Shown here piece by piece: positions 43,035 through 52,131 of a DNA stretch of 64,000 nucleotides. The position numbers and the translations under genes were made by a program. Numbering within the stretch: position 1 is the first letter of the stretch; each line of letters starts with the position of its first letter. Source of the stretch: Paraburkholderia sp. BL9I2N2 (GTDB taxonomy: Bacteria; Pseudomonadota; Gammaproteobacteria; Burkholderiales; Burkholderiaceae); NCBI RefSeq assembly GCF_004339745.1, contig NZ_SMGP01000005.1, positions 186,001 to 250,000 on the forward strand, written 5' to 3'. The notes under the pieces were generated by a model. It was not told the DNA's origin and did not search any database. It saw only the letters and a list, made by a program, of their open reading frames with translations.

Positions 43035-46000
43035 AGTCGCCCTCGGCCGGGTTAGGCGGCGTGGCGGCGCCTGGCGCCTGGGTTGAAGAATCGTGGCCGT
43101 GTGCGCCGGTGTCGCCGAGCAGACGGCTGGCGAGCGCGGCGAGGCCGCGTACCGGCAAGCTGAGCCACGTCGGGCGGTTGGCCGCTTCGTAACGGATTTC
43201 GTAGGCGGCTTTTTCGATCAGGAACAGATCGAGCAAGGCCTGTTCGGCTTCGGGCGCGACGAGCGGCGTCGACGCTTGCGCTGCAGCCGCGCGGTATTCG
43301 TTGAGGAACGTCTCGGTGGCATACGCGCGGAAACGGTCGAACAGCGCGCGCTTGCGATCGGCGGTCTGTTGCGGCGCGGCCTCCGTGGTGGACTGCGCAG
43401 CGGCGCTTGCGTACGACAGCGAGCGCATCAGGCCAGCCACGTCACGCAGCGGGCTCGACTTTTGACGACGTTCTTCGAGCGTGCGTGCCGGCTCGCCTTC
43501 GAAGTCGATCAGATACGCGTCGCCCTGCGCGACCAGCACCTGGCCGAGGTGGAAGTCGCCGTGAATGCGAATGCGCAGCGCGCCCGCGTCGGCGGAAACC
43601 AGCTTGTCGACGACGGCCACCAGTTCCTTGCGACGGTCGATCAGGCTTTGCGCCAGCGCCTTGGTTTCCGGATCGCTCATCTGCTCGATGCGCGGCGCGA
43701 GCAGATCGAGCGCGCTGGCGAGCATCGCCTGCGTGCCGTCCACCCATGCCTTCACCTGCTCCGCGCTAGCGGGTTCCGGCGCGAACGCCGGGTCGTCCGT
43801 CGGCGAGGCGAGCGTCACGTGCAATTCGCCCAGCCGTTTGCCGATGATGCCGGCCAACGTGCTGTAGCCTTCCACCAGAATCGCCTCGTTGGTGCGGTCC
43901 GACGCCGATTGCGATTCGGTATCGACGGCGATTGCGAGTTCGTCCACGGAGCGGCGCAGATAGTCGAGCGACCAGTTCCACGCGTCGCCCTGATTCTCGA
44001 TATAGCCTTGCAGAATACACAGCGTATGCGGCACACCTTCGGGATCGACGCGCACCACTTCGCCATAGAGCGGCGCGGTATTCGCGTAGCCCAATTGCGT
44101 CAGGTAACGGCTGATTTCCGCTTCCGGATGGATGCCGCTCACGAGGCGGCGCACCAGTTTCAGCACGACCGCATCGGCGATGATCAACGAACTGTTGCTC
44201 TGTTCCGCCGCGAGCCAGCGGATCTCCGGCCGTTCGCCGAGCCCCTCGAGTTCGGCGAAACGCTCAGTCGGCAGAAACTTGATTTCGCTCTTCTGCACGG
44301 TCGGCACCACGGCGCGTTCGCGCAGCTTGCGCATCACGCCATGCGCGAAGATCGGCAACGCAAAGGCGTCCGTCAGATGTCCCACGTTGCGGCCGCGCCG
44401 CACGCGCGCGAAGGCCAGTTGCTTGAACAACGGGAAAGTCGTTTCGCCGCCCCACGTGATGGCGATCGGCACCACGTAGCGTTCGGTGTGACCACCCACG
44501 TCCGCCTCGATTTCGGTGAAGGCGAAACCGCCGTGCGGAATCGTGGTCAACGCCGCGAGCCGTACCGCATTGAGCTTCTGATCCTTCGACGCAAACCAGC
44601 GGCGCCGGCTCAGCCACGAAGGCAGCACTTCCGATTCGAGCAGGCGTACGTTCTCCGGCGTCGGACCGACCTGGCCTTCGCGGATCACGATCGTCACGAA
44701 TTCCGGCAGCGACTCCGAATGGGCCTGTGCCCACGTCGGACGCTGGCTGCCCTCACACAGCAGGAACCACAGGAAGCCGTACGGCGGGAACGTCAACAGA
44801 TACGTCAGTTGGCCGATGGCGGGGAACACGGAATCGGCGGTCATTTCGATCGGCACCGAGCCGTTGAACTCGGACAGATCGAGCTCCACCGCTTGCGGCG
44901 CGCGCGACAGATTCGCCACGCACAGGATCGGCGGCTCGCCCGGCATTTCGCGCAGATACGCGAGGATCTTGCGGTTTTCCGGCTTCAGGAAACGGATCGT
45001 GCCGCGCCCGAACGTCTGTTTCGCGCGGCGCGTGGCGAGCATGCGCCGAGTCCAGTTCAGCAGCGAATGCGGGTCGCGGCTTTGTGCTTCCACATTCACT
45101 GCGTCGAAACCGTACAGTGAGCCCATGACCGGCGGCAGCACCAGTTGCTCAGGATCGGCGCGCGAAAATCCGCCGTTGCGATCCGACGACCACTGCATCG
45201 GCGTGCGCACGCCGTCGCGATCGCCGAGGTGGATGTTGTCGCCCATGCCCAGTTCGTCTCCGTAATAGATCACGGGCGTGCCCGGCATGGAGAGCAGCAG
45301 CGAATTGATCAGTTCGATACGGCGGCGGTCGCGCTCCATCAGCGGCGCAAGGCGGCGGCGAATACCGAGATTCAGCCGCGCGCGACGATCGCTCGCGTAG
45401 GTGTTCCACAAATAGTCACGCTCCGAATCCGTGACCATCTCCAGCGTCAATTCGTCGTGATTGCGCAGGAAAATCGCCCACTGGTTCGTTTCGGCGAGGT
45501 CCGGCGTTTGCCGCATGATGTCGGTGATCGGGAAGCGATCTTCGCTCGCTATCGACATGTAGATGCGCGGCATCAGCGGAAAGTGGAATGCCATGTGGCA
45601 TTCGTCTTCATCGCCGAAGTATTCCTTCACGTCTTCCGGCCACTGGTTGGCTTCGGCGAGCAGCATCCGGTTCGGATACTCGGCGTCGATGGTGGCGCGA
45701 ATCTTCTTCAGCACCTCGTGCGTTTCCGGCAGATTCTCGTTGTTCGTGCCCTCACGTTCCACCAGATATGGCACCGCGTCGAGCCGTAGCCCGTCGATGC
45801 CCATATCGAGCCAGAAGCGCATGACCTGCAACACTTCCTTCAGCACGGCCGGATTGTCGAAATTCAGGTCGGGCTGATGCGAGTAGAAACGGTGCCAGTA
45901 ATACGCGCCCGCCACGGGATCGTGCGTCCAGTTGGACGGCTCCGAGTCGATAAAGATGATCCGCGTTTCCTGATATTTCTGATCGGTGTTGGACCACACG

Positions 46001-46491
46001 TAGTAGTTGCGGTGATTCGAACCCGGCTTCGCGCGGCGCGCGCGCTGAAACCACGGGTGCTGATCCGACGTGTGGTTGATCACCAGTTCTGTGATCACGC
46101 GAATGCCGCGTGCGTGTGCTTCCTGAATGAAGCGCTTCACGTCGGCGATCTGACCGTAGTCGGGGTGCACGTTGCGGTAGTCGGCGATGTCGTAGCCGTC
46201 GTCGCGCCGCGGCGATGGATAGAACGGCAGCAGCCAGATCGCGTTCACACCGAGCTCGGCAATGTAGTCGAGCTTCGCGATCAGGCCGGGAAAATCGCCG
46301 ACGCCGTCGTTGTTCGCATCGAAGAACGACTTGATGTGCACCTGATAAATGATCGCGTCTTTGTACCAGAGCGGATCGTCGTTCAATGCCGCCGGTTTGC
46401 CGCGCCGATTCGTGCGCGGCTTGGCCGTGTTGCCAGGGGCATTGCCCACCGGTGACTGTGTCGTGCTTTGAGCCGGGTCGTCACGCTTCAT
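43027..46491 (-). CDS. treS: Trehalose synthase / maltokinase fusion
   Basis: 1154 residues. The first about 560 residues are a GH13 trehalose synthase (trehalose to maltose) with DGLRLDAVPYLVEREGTNNE, MLLAEANQWPEDVKEYFGD and FLRNHDELTLEMVTDSERD. The second part (about 600-1110) is a maltokinase (Pep2/Mak type) with IHGDFHLGQVLV and YLIDFEGEPARTLEERR, the phosphotransfer and metal loops. Fusing the two passes maltose straight to maltose-1-phosphate, the GlgE donor. Starts inside the glgE stop (ATGA). Confidence 0.95.
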   Translation of the reverse strand: MKRDDPAQSTTQSPVGNAPGNTAKPRTNRRGKPAALNDDPLWYKDAIIYQVHIKSFFDANNDGVGDFPGLIAKLDYIAELGVNAIWLLPFYPSPRRDDGYDIADYRNVHPDYGQIADVKRFIQEAHARGIRVITELVINHTSDQHPWFQRARRAKPGSNHRNYYVWSNTDQKYQETRIIFIDSEPSNWTHDPVAGAYYWHRFYSHQPDLNFDNPAVLKEVLQVMRFWLDMGIDGLRLDAVPYLVEREGTNNENLPETHEVLKKIRATIDAEYPNRMLLAEANQWPEDVKEYFGDEDECHMAFHFPLMPRIYMSIASEDRFPITDIMRQTPDLAETNQWAIFLRNHDELTLEMVTDSERDYLWNTYASDRRARLNLGIRRRLAPLMERDRRRIELINSLLLSMPGTPVIYYGDELGMGDNIHLGDRDGVRTPMQWSSDRNGGFSRADPEQLVLPPVMGSLYGFDAVNVEAQSRDPHSLLNWTRRMLATRRAKQTFGRGTIRFLKPENRKILAYLREMPGEPPILCVANLSRAPQAVELDLSEFNGSVPIEMTADSVFPAIGQLTYLLTFPPYGFLWFLLCEGSQRPTWAQAHSESLPEFVTIVIREGQVGPTPENVRLLESEVLPSWLSRRRWFASKDQKLNAVRLAALTTIPHGGFAFTEIEADVGGHTERYVVPIAITWGGETTFPLFKQLAFARVRRGRNVGHLTDAFALPIFAHGVMRKLRERAVVPTVQKSEIKFLPTERFAELEGLGERPEIRWLAAEQSNSSLIIADAVVLKLVRRLVSGIHPEAEISRYLTQLGYANTAPLYGEVVRVDPEGVPHTLCILQGYIENQGDAWNWSLDYLRRSVDELAIAVDTESQSASDRTNEAILVEGYSTLAGIIGKRLGELHVTLASPTDDPAFAPEPASAEQVKAWVDGTQAMLASALDLLAPRIEQMSDPETKALAQSLIDRRKELVAVVDKLVSADAGALRIRIHGDFHLGQVLVAQGDAYLIDFEGEPARTLEERRQKSSPLRDVAGLMRSLSYASAAAQSTTEAAPQQTADRKRALFDRFRAYATETFLNEYRAAAAQASTPLVAPEAEQALLDLFLIEKAAYEIRYEAANRPTWLSLPVRGLAALASRLLGDTGAHGHDSSTQAPGAATPPNPAEGDYE

Positions 46492-49400
46492 GTCGCACCT
46501 TCCGTTGAGGTTGGGTTGCCAGCGTCTGCGTGATAGTCGCTGTCGGCTTCATCCGGCCGTTCGGCGGGCAGGCCGCCGAGCGGCGCGATGCGCCAGATCG
46601 AGAACGGCTGGCCCGACCCGAGCTGGACGTGCTGCCAGCGGCCGTGCCATTCGAAGCGCGCGCCGGTCATCTGGTCGGTGACTTCCAGCGGGCCGTGGTC
46701 GTGCAGATTCCATTTCTGGAAAGTCTCCCACGACAATTCGATATCCGCGCCCTGTTCGTTGAACGGGTCGAGATTGATCGCGACGAGGATCACGTTGTCG
46801 CGCGATTCGGTCGCTTTCTCGAAGAATAGGATGTGATCGTTGTGCGCGGGCAGGAACGTCAGTCCGAGATGCGTTTGCAGCGCCGGGTTCGCACGGCGAA
46901 TCCGGTTCAGCGCAGTGATCTCGCCGACGATGTTGCCGGGCCGGTTCCAGTCCCACGCGCGCAACTGGTACTTCTCGGAGTCGAGATATTCCTCGCTGTT
47001 CGGCAGCGCGGCGGCCTCGCATAGCTCGAAACCGCTGTACACGCCCCACAAACCGGCCAGCGTCGAGGCGAGCGCGGCGCGAATCAGAAAGCCCGTGCGT
47101 CCTTGCGATTGCAGATGCCGCGGGTTGATATCCGGCGTATTGACGAAGAAGTTCGGCCGGTACGAATCACGCGCGCCGGTTTGCGTGAGTTCGGTCATGT
47201 ACTCGATGAAGTCGCGCTTGGATTCCCGCCACGTGAAGTACGTGTACGACTGCGAGAAGCCGATCTTGCCGAGCCGGTTCATCATGCGCGGCCGCGTGAA
47301 GGCTTCGGCGAGGAAGATCGTGTCGGGATAGCGCGCGCGGATATCGCCGATCACCCACTCCCAGAACGGCAGCGGCTTGGTGTGCGGATTGTCGATGCGG
47401 AAAATGTGCACGCCCGCTTCGATCCAGAACAGGAACACGTCGCGCAGCGCGAGCCATAAATCGGGCTTGGCGTCGTGCGCATAGAAGTCGGGATTGACGA
47501 TGTCCTGATACTTCTTCGGCGGATTCTCCGCGTAGCGCAGCGTGCCGTCGGGGCGCCACGCGAACCACGTCGGATGCTCCTTGAGCCATGGGTGATCCGG
47601 CGAGCATTGCACCGCGAAGTCGAGCGCGATTTCGAGGCCGTGCGCGTGCGCGGCGGCAAGCATTGTCTTGAAGTCGTCGAGCGTGCCGAGTTGCGGATGC
47701 ACGGCCGTGTGCCCGCCTTCGACCCCGCCGATCGCATACGGACTGCCGACGTCGCCCGGCTGCGCGTTCAGCGTGTTGTTGCGGCCTTTGCGATTCGCCA
47801 CGCCGATGGGGTGAATCGGCGGGAAATACAGCACGTCGAAGCCCATGTCGCGAATGCGCGGCAGCTTCGTCGTGACATCGGCGAAGGTGCCGTGGCGCGA
47901 TTCGTCGTCGCTCATCGACCGCGGGAAGATTTCGTACCAGCTGGCGAAGCGCGCGGCGGTGCGGTCGGCGTCGATCTTGTAGATGACCGGATCGCGGCTC
48001 AGGAACGGCCGGTGGCGCGCGGCGGTCATCGCTTTCGCGGTGGTCGGCGCGAGCAGCAGCGCGAGCTTGGTTTCCGGGTCGGCCTTGGTGAACACCTTGA
48101 CGATATGTTCGAGCGGTTCGGTGACCGCGCCTTCCGCGGTTTCGACCTCGGCGAGCACCAGCGCGAACAGATGCGCGGCTTCCTCGAGTTCGAGTTCGAC
48201 GGTTTGTCCCGCCTTCAGCTTCTTCTGGACGTGCTCGACCAGCGAAGCGAAGTCGTCGCGCCAGGCGATCACGGTGAATTCGTGTCGGCCGAGGCGTTCG
48301 AGCGGAATGCGCGCCTTCCAGATGTCGAGGCCCGCGGGTTGGGCCGGTTCCATCAACACTTCGTGCCAGGCGGTTTCGTCGGCGGCGCGCCAGATCACGG
48401 CGGCGGCGATCTTGTCGTGACCTTCGGCGAAGATCGCGGCGGTGATTTCGGCGCGTTCGCCCACGCTGCGCTTGGCCGCGAAGCGGCCGTTGTCGACCGA
48501 AGGCGTTACGCTCTCGATCGCCACGCGCGGCGCGCTCAGCGCCTCGATCACGGTCTTGCGGCCGCTGCGCTTGCTGTTCGCCTTGTCGATGGGTGGCGCG
48601 AGACGGATCGGCTTCTCCGTGACCGCGCGGAACAGTCCGACCGCGCCGGGCGCGAGCGTGAACGATGTCAGCGTGACGGGTGAGGCGCTGGCGGGCGCAT
48701 CGAGCGGCACGAAGCGCGTGAAATTGCCCGGCACGCCCGCGAGGAAGCGCGCTGGATCGACGCGTACCGGTGCGCCGAGTTCGGGATTGATCGCGATCAG
48801 GATCGCTTCGTCGGCCTCGCGCAGGTCGGGCTGGTCGGCGCGCAGCAACACCGCCGCGGGTGCGCCGGGCCCGCTGAGCGGGCGCAATTCACCGTTGGCG
48901 TGCAGCGTCTTCGTATTGCGCGACACCTGGTTGGCGTGTGTGATGAGTTTCGAGAGATCGAAATGCTTCGCCTGGACCGCGAGGGCGAACTGCGAAGCAT
49001 CGCCGCGCGTTTGCGACATCGGCTCGGTGATGCCGTATTCGAAACCCATCGGCATCATCCAGCCCGCGCCGATGGCGGCCGACGTGAACAACGCGCGCCG
49101 GTAGGCCCGCTCGACGATGGCGGCGTCGTGCGAATCGCTCAACTCGGCGGCGAGACGGGTGCCGTAAGGCGCTTCGGGAAACGCGATCGGCGCGCCGATG
49201 CGCGCGAGCGCGGCATGTTCCTCGACCATCCAGCTTGCGCGAAAGTCCCACCAGCGCACCGACGAGAACACGCTGTCGAAGCCGGCGCCTTGCAGGCCGA
49301 GCAGATCGCCGCGAGCGAGGCCGGGCGTGGCGGCGAGAAAGCGCACCTCGGGATGCTTGGCGCGGACCGCGTCGCCCAATTGCCGCCAGACCGCGGCCGG

Positions 49401-49928
49401 CACGCGATGCGGCGAATCGAACCGGAAGCCGCCCACGCCGGCCTCAGCGAGCGCCAGCAACTGCTGCGTCCACCAGCCGACCAACGCGGCGCTGCTGCCG
49501 GCGTCGTTGAAGTTGGCATACGCGACGTTGTCCTCGCGATGCACGTGGCGGGGGTCGAGCCGCGCCTCTTCAGACTCGAATGGGTGGAACCAGTCGGCAT
49601 GTTCGGCGTACAGCGCGCCATCGGCGGCCATCCGGTCGATCACGAGATCGACCAGCAAGGTCAGGCCGTTCTGACTGGCGGCGCTCGCGAGCGTGCGTAT
49701 CGCCTCGCTGGCGGGCTGCTGGGCTTCGAATACCGGATGCAGGCGGGCGTGGTCGCCGACCACCTGTCCGTGGCCGGCCCGTCCAGGCTCGAAGAGGCTG
49801 CCGATCAGCGCGTGATCGAAGCCCAGCGCGGCTGCATGCGCGAACTGCGCAGGCCATGCATCGAGCGGCCCAACCAGAAGTGAATGAAAAAAGTAAATCC
49901 GCGGCGCGTACCCGTTTCGAGGTTCCAT
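46488..49928 (-). CDS. glgE: Maltose-1-phosphate maltosyltransferase GlgE with an extra N-terminal GH13-like domain
   Basis: 1146 residues, well above the about 650-700 of classical GlgE. Residues from about 455 form the normal enzyme: an Ig-like N domain, then the barrel with YEIFPRSMSDDESRHGTFAD, nucleophile D846 in HIFRIDNPHT and acid/base E875 in IFLAEAFTRP, and NTPDINPRHLQSQGR. Residues 1-440 are a second barrel-like copy: VGGFRFDSPHR keeps the Asp (D171) but FLAATPG has Ala200 where FLAEA has the Glu, so it is probably inactive and may bind glucan. First gene of the operon. Confidence 0.93.
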   Translation of the reverse strand: MEPRNGYAPRIYFFHSLLVGPLDAWPAQFAHAAALGFDHALIGSLFEPGRAGHGQVVGDHARLHPVFEAQQPASEAIRTLASAASQNGLTLLVDLVIDRMAADGALYAEHADWFHPFESEEARLDPRHVHREDNVAYANFNDAGSSAALVGWWTQQLLALAEAGVGGFRFDSPHRVPAAVWRQLGDAVRAKHPEVRFLAATPGLARGDLLGLQGAGFDSVFSSVRWWDFRASWMVEEHAALARIGAPIAFPEAPYGTRLAAELSDSHDAAIVERAYRRALFTSAAIGAGWMMPMGFEYGITEPMSQTRGDASQFALAVQAKHFDLSKLITHANQVSRNTKTLHANGELRPLSGPGAPAAVLLRADQPDLREADEAILIAINPELGAPVRVDPARFLAGVPGNFTRFVPLDAPASASPVTLTSFTLAPGAVGLFRAVTEKPIRLAPPIDKANSKRSGRKTVIEALSAPRVAIESVTPSVDNGRFAAKRSVGERAEITAAIFAEGHDKIAAAVIWRAADETAWHEVLMEPAQPAGLDIWKARIPLERLGRHEFTVIAWRDDFASLVEHVQKKLKAGQTVELELEEAAHLFALVLAEVETAEGAVTEPLEHIVKVFTKADPETKLALLLAPTTAKAMTAARHRPFLSRDPVIYKIDADRTAARFASWYEIFPRSMSDDESRHGTFADVTTKLPRIRDMGFDVLYFPPIHPIGVANRKGRNNTLNAQPGDVGSPYAIGGVEGGHTAVHPQLGTLDDFKTMLAAAHAHGLEIALDFAVQCSPDHPWLKEHPTWFAWRPDGTLRYAENPPKKYQDIVNPDFYAHDAKPDLWLALRDVFLFWIEAGVHIFRIDNPHTKPLPFWEWVIGDIRARYPDTIFLAEAFTRPRMMNRLGKIGFSQSYTYFTWRESKRDFIEYMTELTQTGARDSYRPNFFVNTPDINPRHLQSQGRTGFLIRAALASTLAGLWGVYSGFELCEAAALPNSEEYLDSEKYQLRAWDWNRPGNIVGEITALNRIRRANPALQTHLGLTFLPAHNDHILFFEKATESRDNVILVAINLDPFNEQGADIELSWETFQKWNLHDHGPLEVTDQMTGARFEWHGRWQHVQLGSGQPFSIWRIAPLGGLPAERPDEADSDYHADAGNPTSTEGAT

Positions 49929-50394
49929 CGATCGTTTCCAGATTCGTCCTGCTGCGGTGTGGATGCAAGTGGCATGCGATCACAGCGCTCATTGGGCTTC
50001 CAGAGCCGGATACCGCGCGATGCGTCAAGCGAAGGCGCGTACTGGTCAATGTAGTGCAAAGATCGTCACGCCGCTGGCCAGTAAAGGGTGCTTTGACGCC
50101 AGGCGTCGATTGCACGGGCCGGCCAGATCGATTCGGAAGACGCAGCAAACGCTGTGCCAGCGCGGCTCGGACGGCAGCGATGGAGGGGTGAGCGTACGCA
50201 CTGCAGCAAGCTTCGGAGGCAAGTGCGAAAGAAGGCGCGAGGCGCCGAGACGCGTCGCACGGACGGCCGCCGCGTGTAAAACGGGCGGCCTCGGTCCGGG
50301 ATTTACACGTGGCGCGTCAGGGTCGGGGCGATGCCCGCAAAAGGCGGAGTGTCATTCGGCGAGCGTATTCGTGAGAGGCTTTGTGTCGACAGTA
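49929..50394. promoter_or_regulatory. Upstream region of the glgE operon
   Basis: 466 bases between glgE and the DUF1345 gene, both on the minus strand. ORFs here are short, overlap in several frames and resemble nothing known. On the minus strand, TTGACC and TTGACG hexamers lie near 50045 and 50025 and could be -35 elements, but no convincing -10 was found at the right spacing. It must contain the operon promoter unless transcription reads through from the DUF1345 gene. Confidence 0.4.
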
Positions 50395-51060
50395 TTACGA
50401 AGAACCGAGCAAGCCCGCCGCGATGTTCACGCACAAACCCAGCACCGCCACGTTGAAGTAGAACGACAGGACGGATTGCGCGAGCGCGGCGCGGCGAATC
50501 GAACGCGAGCGCAGCACGACGTCAGAGGTTTGCGACGCCACGGCGATCGTGAACGAGAAATACAGGAAGTCCCAGTAGTCCGGCTGGAGCGCATGGTCGG
50601 GAAACAGCAGCGGCGTTTCCTTTGCGTCGGTGTCGTAGTAAATCCGCGCGTAGTGCAGCGTGAAGATGGTCGGGATCAAGAACCATGCGCCGAACATCGT
50701 GAGCCCGGTCAGCGCGTAGTGCCAGACGATGGAGGCGCCGGCTGTCCCCTTGGCCGAGGCCAGTTCCAGCACGATGGCCGCAATGCTCGCAATGGTGGCC
50801 ACGCAGATCACCATCAGCACCACGCCGGCGTTCTCGTCGTCGCGACGGGCGAATTCGCGCACGCGGCCTTCGTCGGCAACGGCCATGTGCACCCAGATCA
50901 TCGCCAGATAGCTCCAGATGGCCGCGTCCCAACCGGCCAGCACGCGGACCATCGGGCGTGTGTGCGCGGGTACGGCCAGCGCGGCGACGATGCCGAGCGC
51001 AAGGCCGACCAGCATGCGCGGTCGATTGCGAAGAACCTGTGGATAGTATTTTGTGAGCAT
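50395..51060 (-). CDS. DUF1345 integral membrane protein
   Basis: 221 residues with about five hydrophobic segments (MLVGLALGIVAALAV, AAIWSYLAMIWVHMAV, VVLMVICVATIASIAAIVLE, LTMFGAWFLIPTIFTLHYA, SVLSFYFNVAVLGLCVNIAAG). The DYWDFLYFSFTIAVASQTSD stretch is the most conserved part of DUF1345 and resembles a pore-like loop. Function unknown. Neighbours give no clue. Confidence 0.85.
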   Translation of the reverse strand: MLTKYYPQVLRNRPRMLVGLALGIVAALAVPAHTRPMVRVLAGWDAAIWSYLAMIWVHMAVADEGRVREFARRDDENAGVVLMVICVATIASIAAIVLELASAKGTAGASIVWHYALTGLTMFGAWFLIPTIFTLHYARIYYDTDAKETPLLFPDHALQPDYWDFLYFSFTIAVASQTSDVVLRSRSIRRAALAQSVLSFYFNVAVLGLCVNIAAGLLGSS

Positions 51061-51421
51061 GGAATGTAGGGTGTGGGGCTCTCGCTGTCGCGGATTCTAC
51101 CCGCGCCTGGACCACCATTTGTCGAATGGGCGGGTCACAGGCTATAGTCTTTCGCAACGCCCTTGCGCGCCGCTTTCAGTTGAAAGGCGATTGGCAGGCG
51201 GCACGGTCTTTTTTTGCCGCGCATGCCATGCCGTGCATGCGGTTTCATACGGATGTCATCAGCACCGCGTAGCCCAGATCGCACTGGGTGCGTGCGGGCT
51301 CACAAAAGACCGCTCAAGCGGCGCTTAGGCCAGGTTTGGGGTAGAGATCGACGCCACGCGCGAATGGCATCACGCCAGGGTCGCGAGGCAAGTTGAGAAT
51401 CACTCACCATCTGGAGTCCCC
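51061..51421 (+). promoter_or_regulatory. Upstream region of the FAD-dehydrogenase operon
   Basis: 361 bases without a gene. A good promoter candidate reads rightward: TTGTCG (51119-51124), 18 bases, TATAGT (51143-51148), placing transcription start near 51155 and giving a leader of about 265 bases. The leader contains a GCGGCA/TGCCGC arm and a CATGC-rich dyad near 51215-51245. No known riboswitch was recognised. Confidence 0.5.
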
Positions 51422-52015
51422 ATGACAGATGTACCCAACAACAATGATGCGCACCACGAAGTGACGCATCCAGCAGAGTTGTCGTCGTCAGCATCGTTGT
51501 CCGCCTCGCGCAGAGCGTGGGTGCTCGGTGCATGCGCCGCAGCCGCGGCGCTCGCGTTTGCCGGCGCCGGCCGCTCGCTTTCATGGATCGCCCCGGCGTT
51601 TGCCGATACGCCCGCGGGCGGCGGGCTCGACGCATTCCTTGCACTCTCGCAGCGTCTCACCGGCCGTACGGGCTTCGACGCCCCGCTCGGCAAACGCGTC
51701 TACGACGCCCTCGCCAAATCCGACAGTCAGTTCACGCAGAACGTCGCCGCGCTCAACACATGGCTGCAAGGTCATGGCGGCGTACCGTCGGATACCGTCA
51801 CGCAGGCTTTGCAAGTCGACCAGCCCGCGCTCGCGAAATCCGTGAGCGCGATCATGCGCGCGTGGTATCTCGGCCTTGTCGGCGACATGCCGCATGTGGA
51901 CGTGGTTGCTTATGAAAAAGCGTTGATGTTCGAGCCCGTCAAGGACGTGCTCACGATTCCGTCCTATTGCCGGGACGTGCCGTTCTACTGGACGAAGAAA
52001 CCGTTGAGCGCGTGA
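51422..52015 (+). CDS. FAD-dependent sugar dehydrogenase small (gamma) subunit, Tat-like signal
   Basis: 197 residues of the FAD-SLDH/gluconate dehydrogenase small-subunit family. A long N-region leads to SASRRAWVLGACAAAAALAF, a twin-arginine-like signal, with cleavage likely after APAFA. The mature part is helical (LDAFLALSQRLTGRTGFD, PSYCRDVPFYWTKKP at the C-terminus). In the Burkholderia cepacia FAD-glucose dehydrogenase the gamma subunit carries the Tat signal and escorts the signal-less catalytic subunit to the periplasm; the same arrangement is seen here. Confidence 0.85.
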   Translation: MTDVPNNNDAHHEVTHPAELSSSASLSASRRAWVLGACAAAAALAFAGAGRSLSWIAPAFADTPAGGGLDAFLALSQRLTGRTGFDAPLGKRVYDALAKSDSQFTQNVAALNTWLQGHGGVPSDTVTQALQVDQPALAKSVSAIMRAWYLGLVGDMPHVDVVAYEKALMFEPVKDVLTIPSYCRDVPFYWTKKPLSA

Positions 52016-52131
52016 GCGAGGTTCGTCTCGCGCGTGCCGCATTGTTCGACTGAGTCATTCGACGCAGTGGCGGCACGCGAGTACAGCAAACAACGCAAAC
52101 AAAGATAAGTGCTCTGCACAAGAGGGCAATA

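Noticed and set aside
49580..50191. 203-codon plus-strand ORF at the 5' end of glgE
   Set aside because: Arg-rich translation running from inside glgE antisense into the promoter region; no start signal or family.
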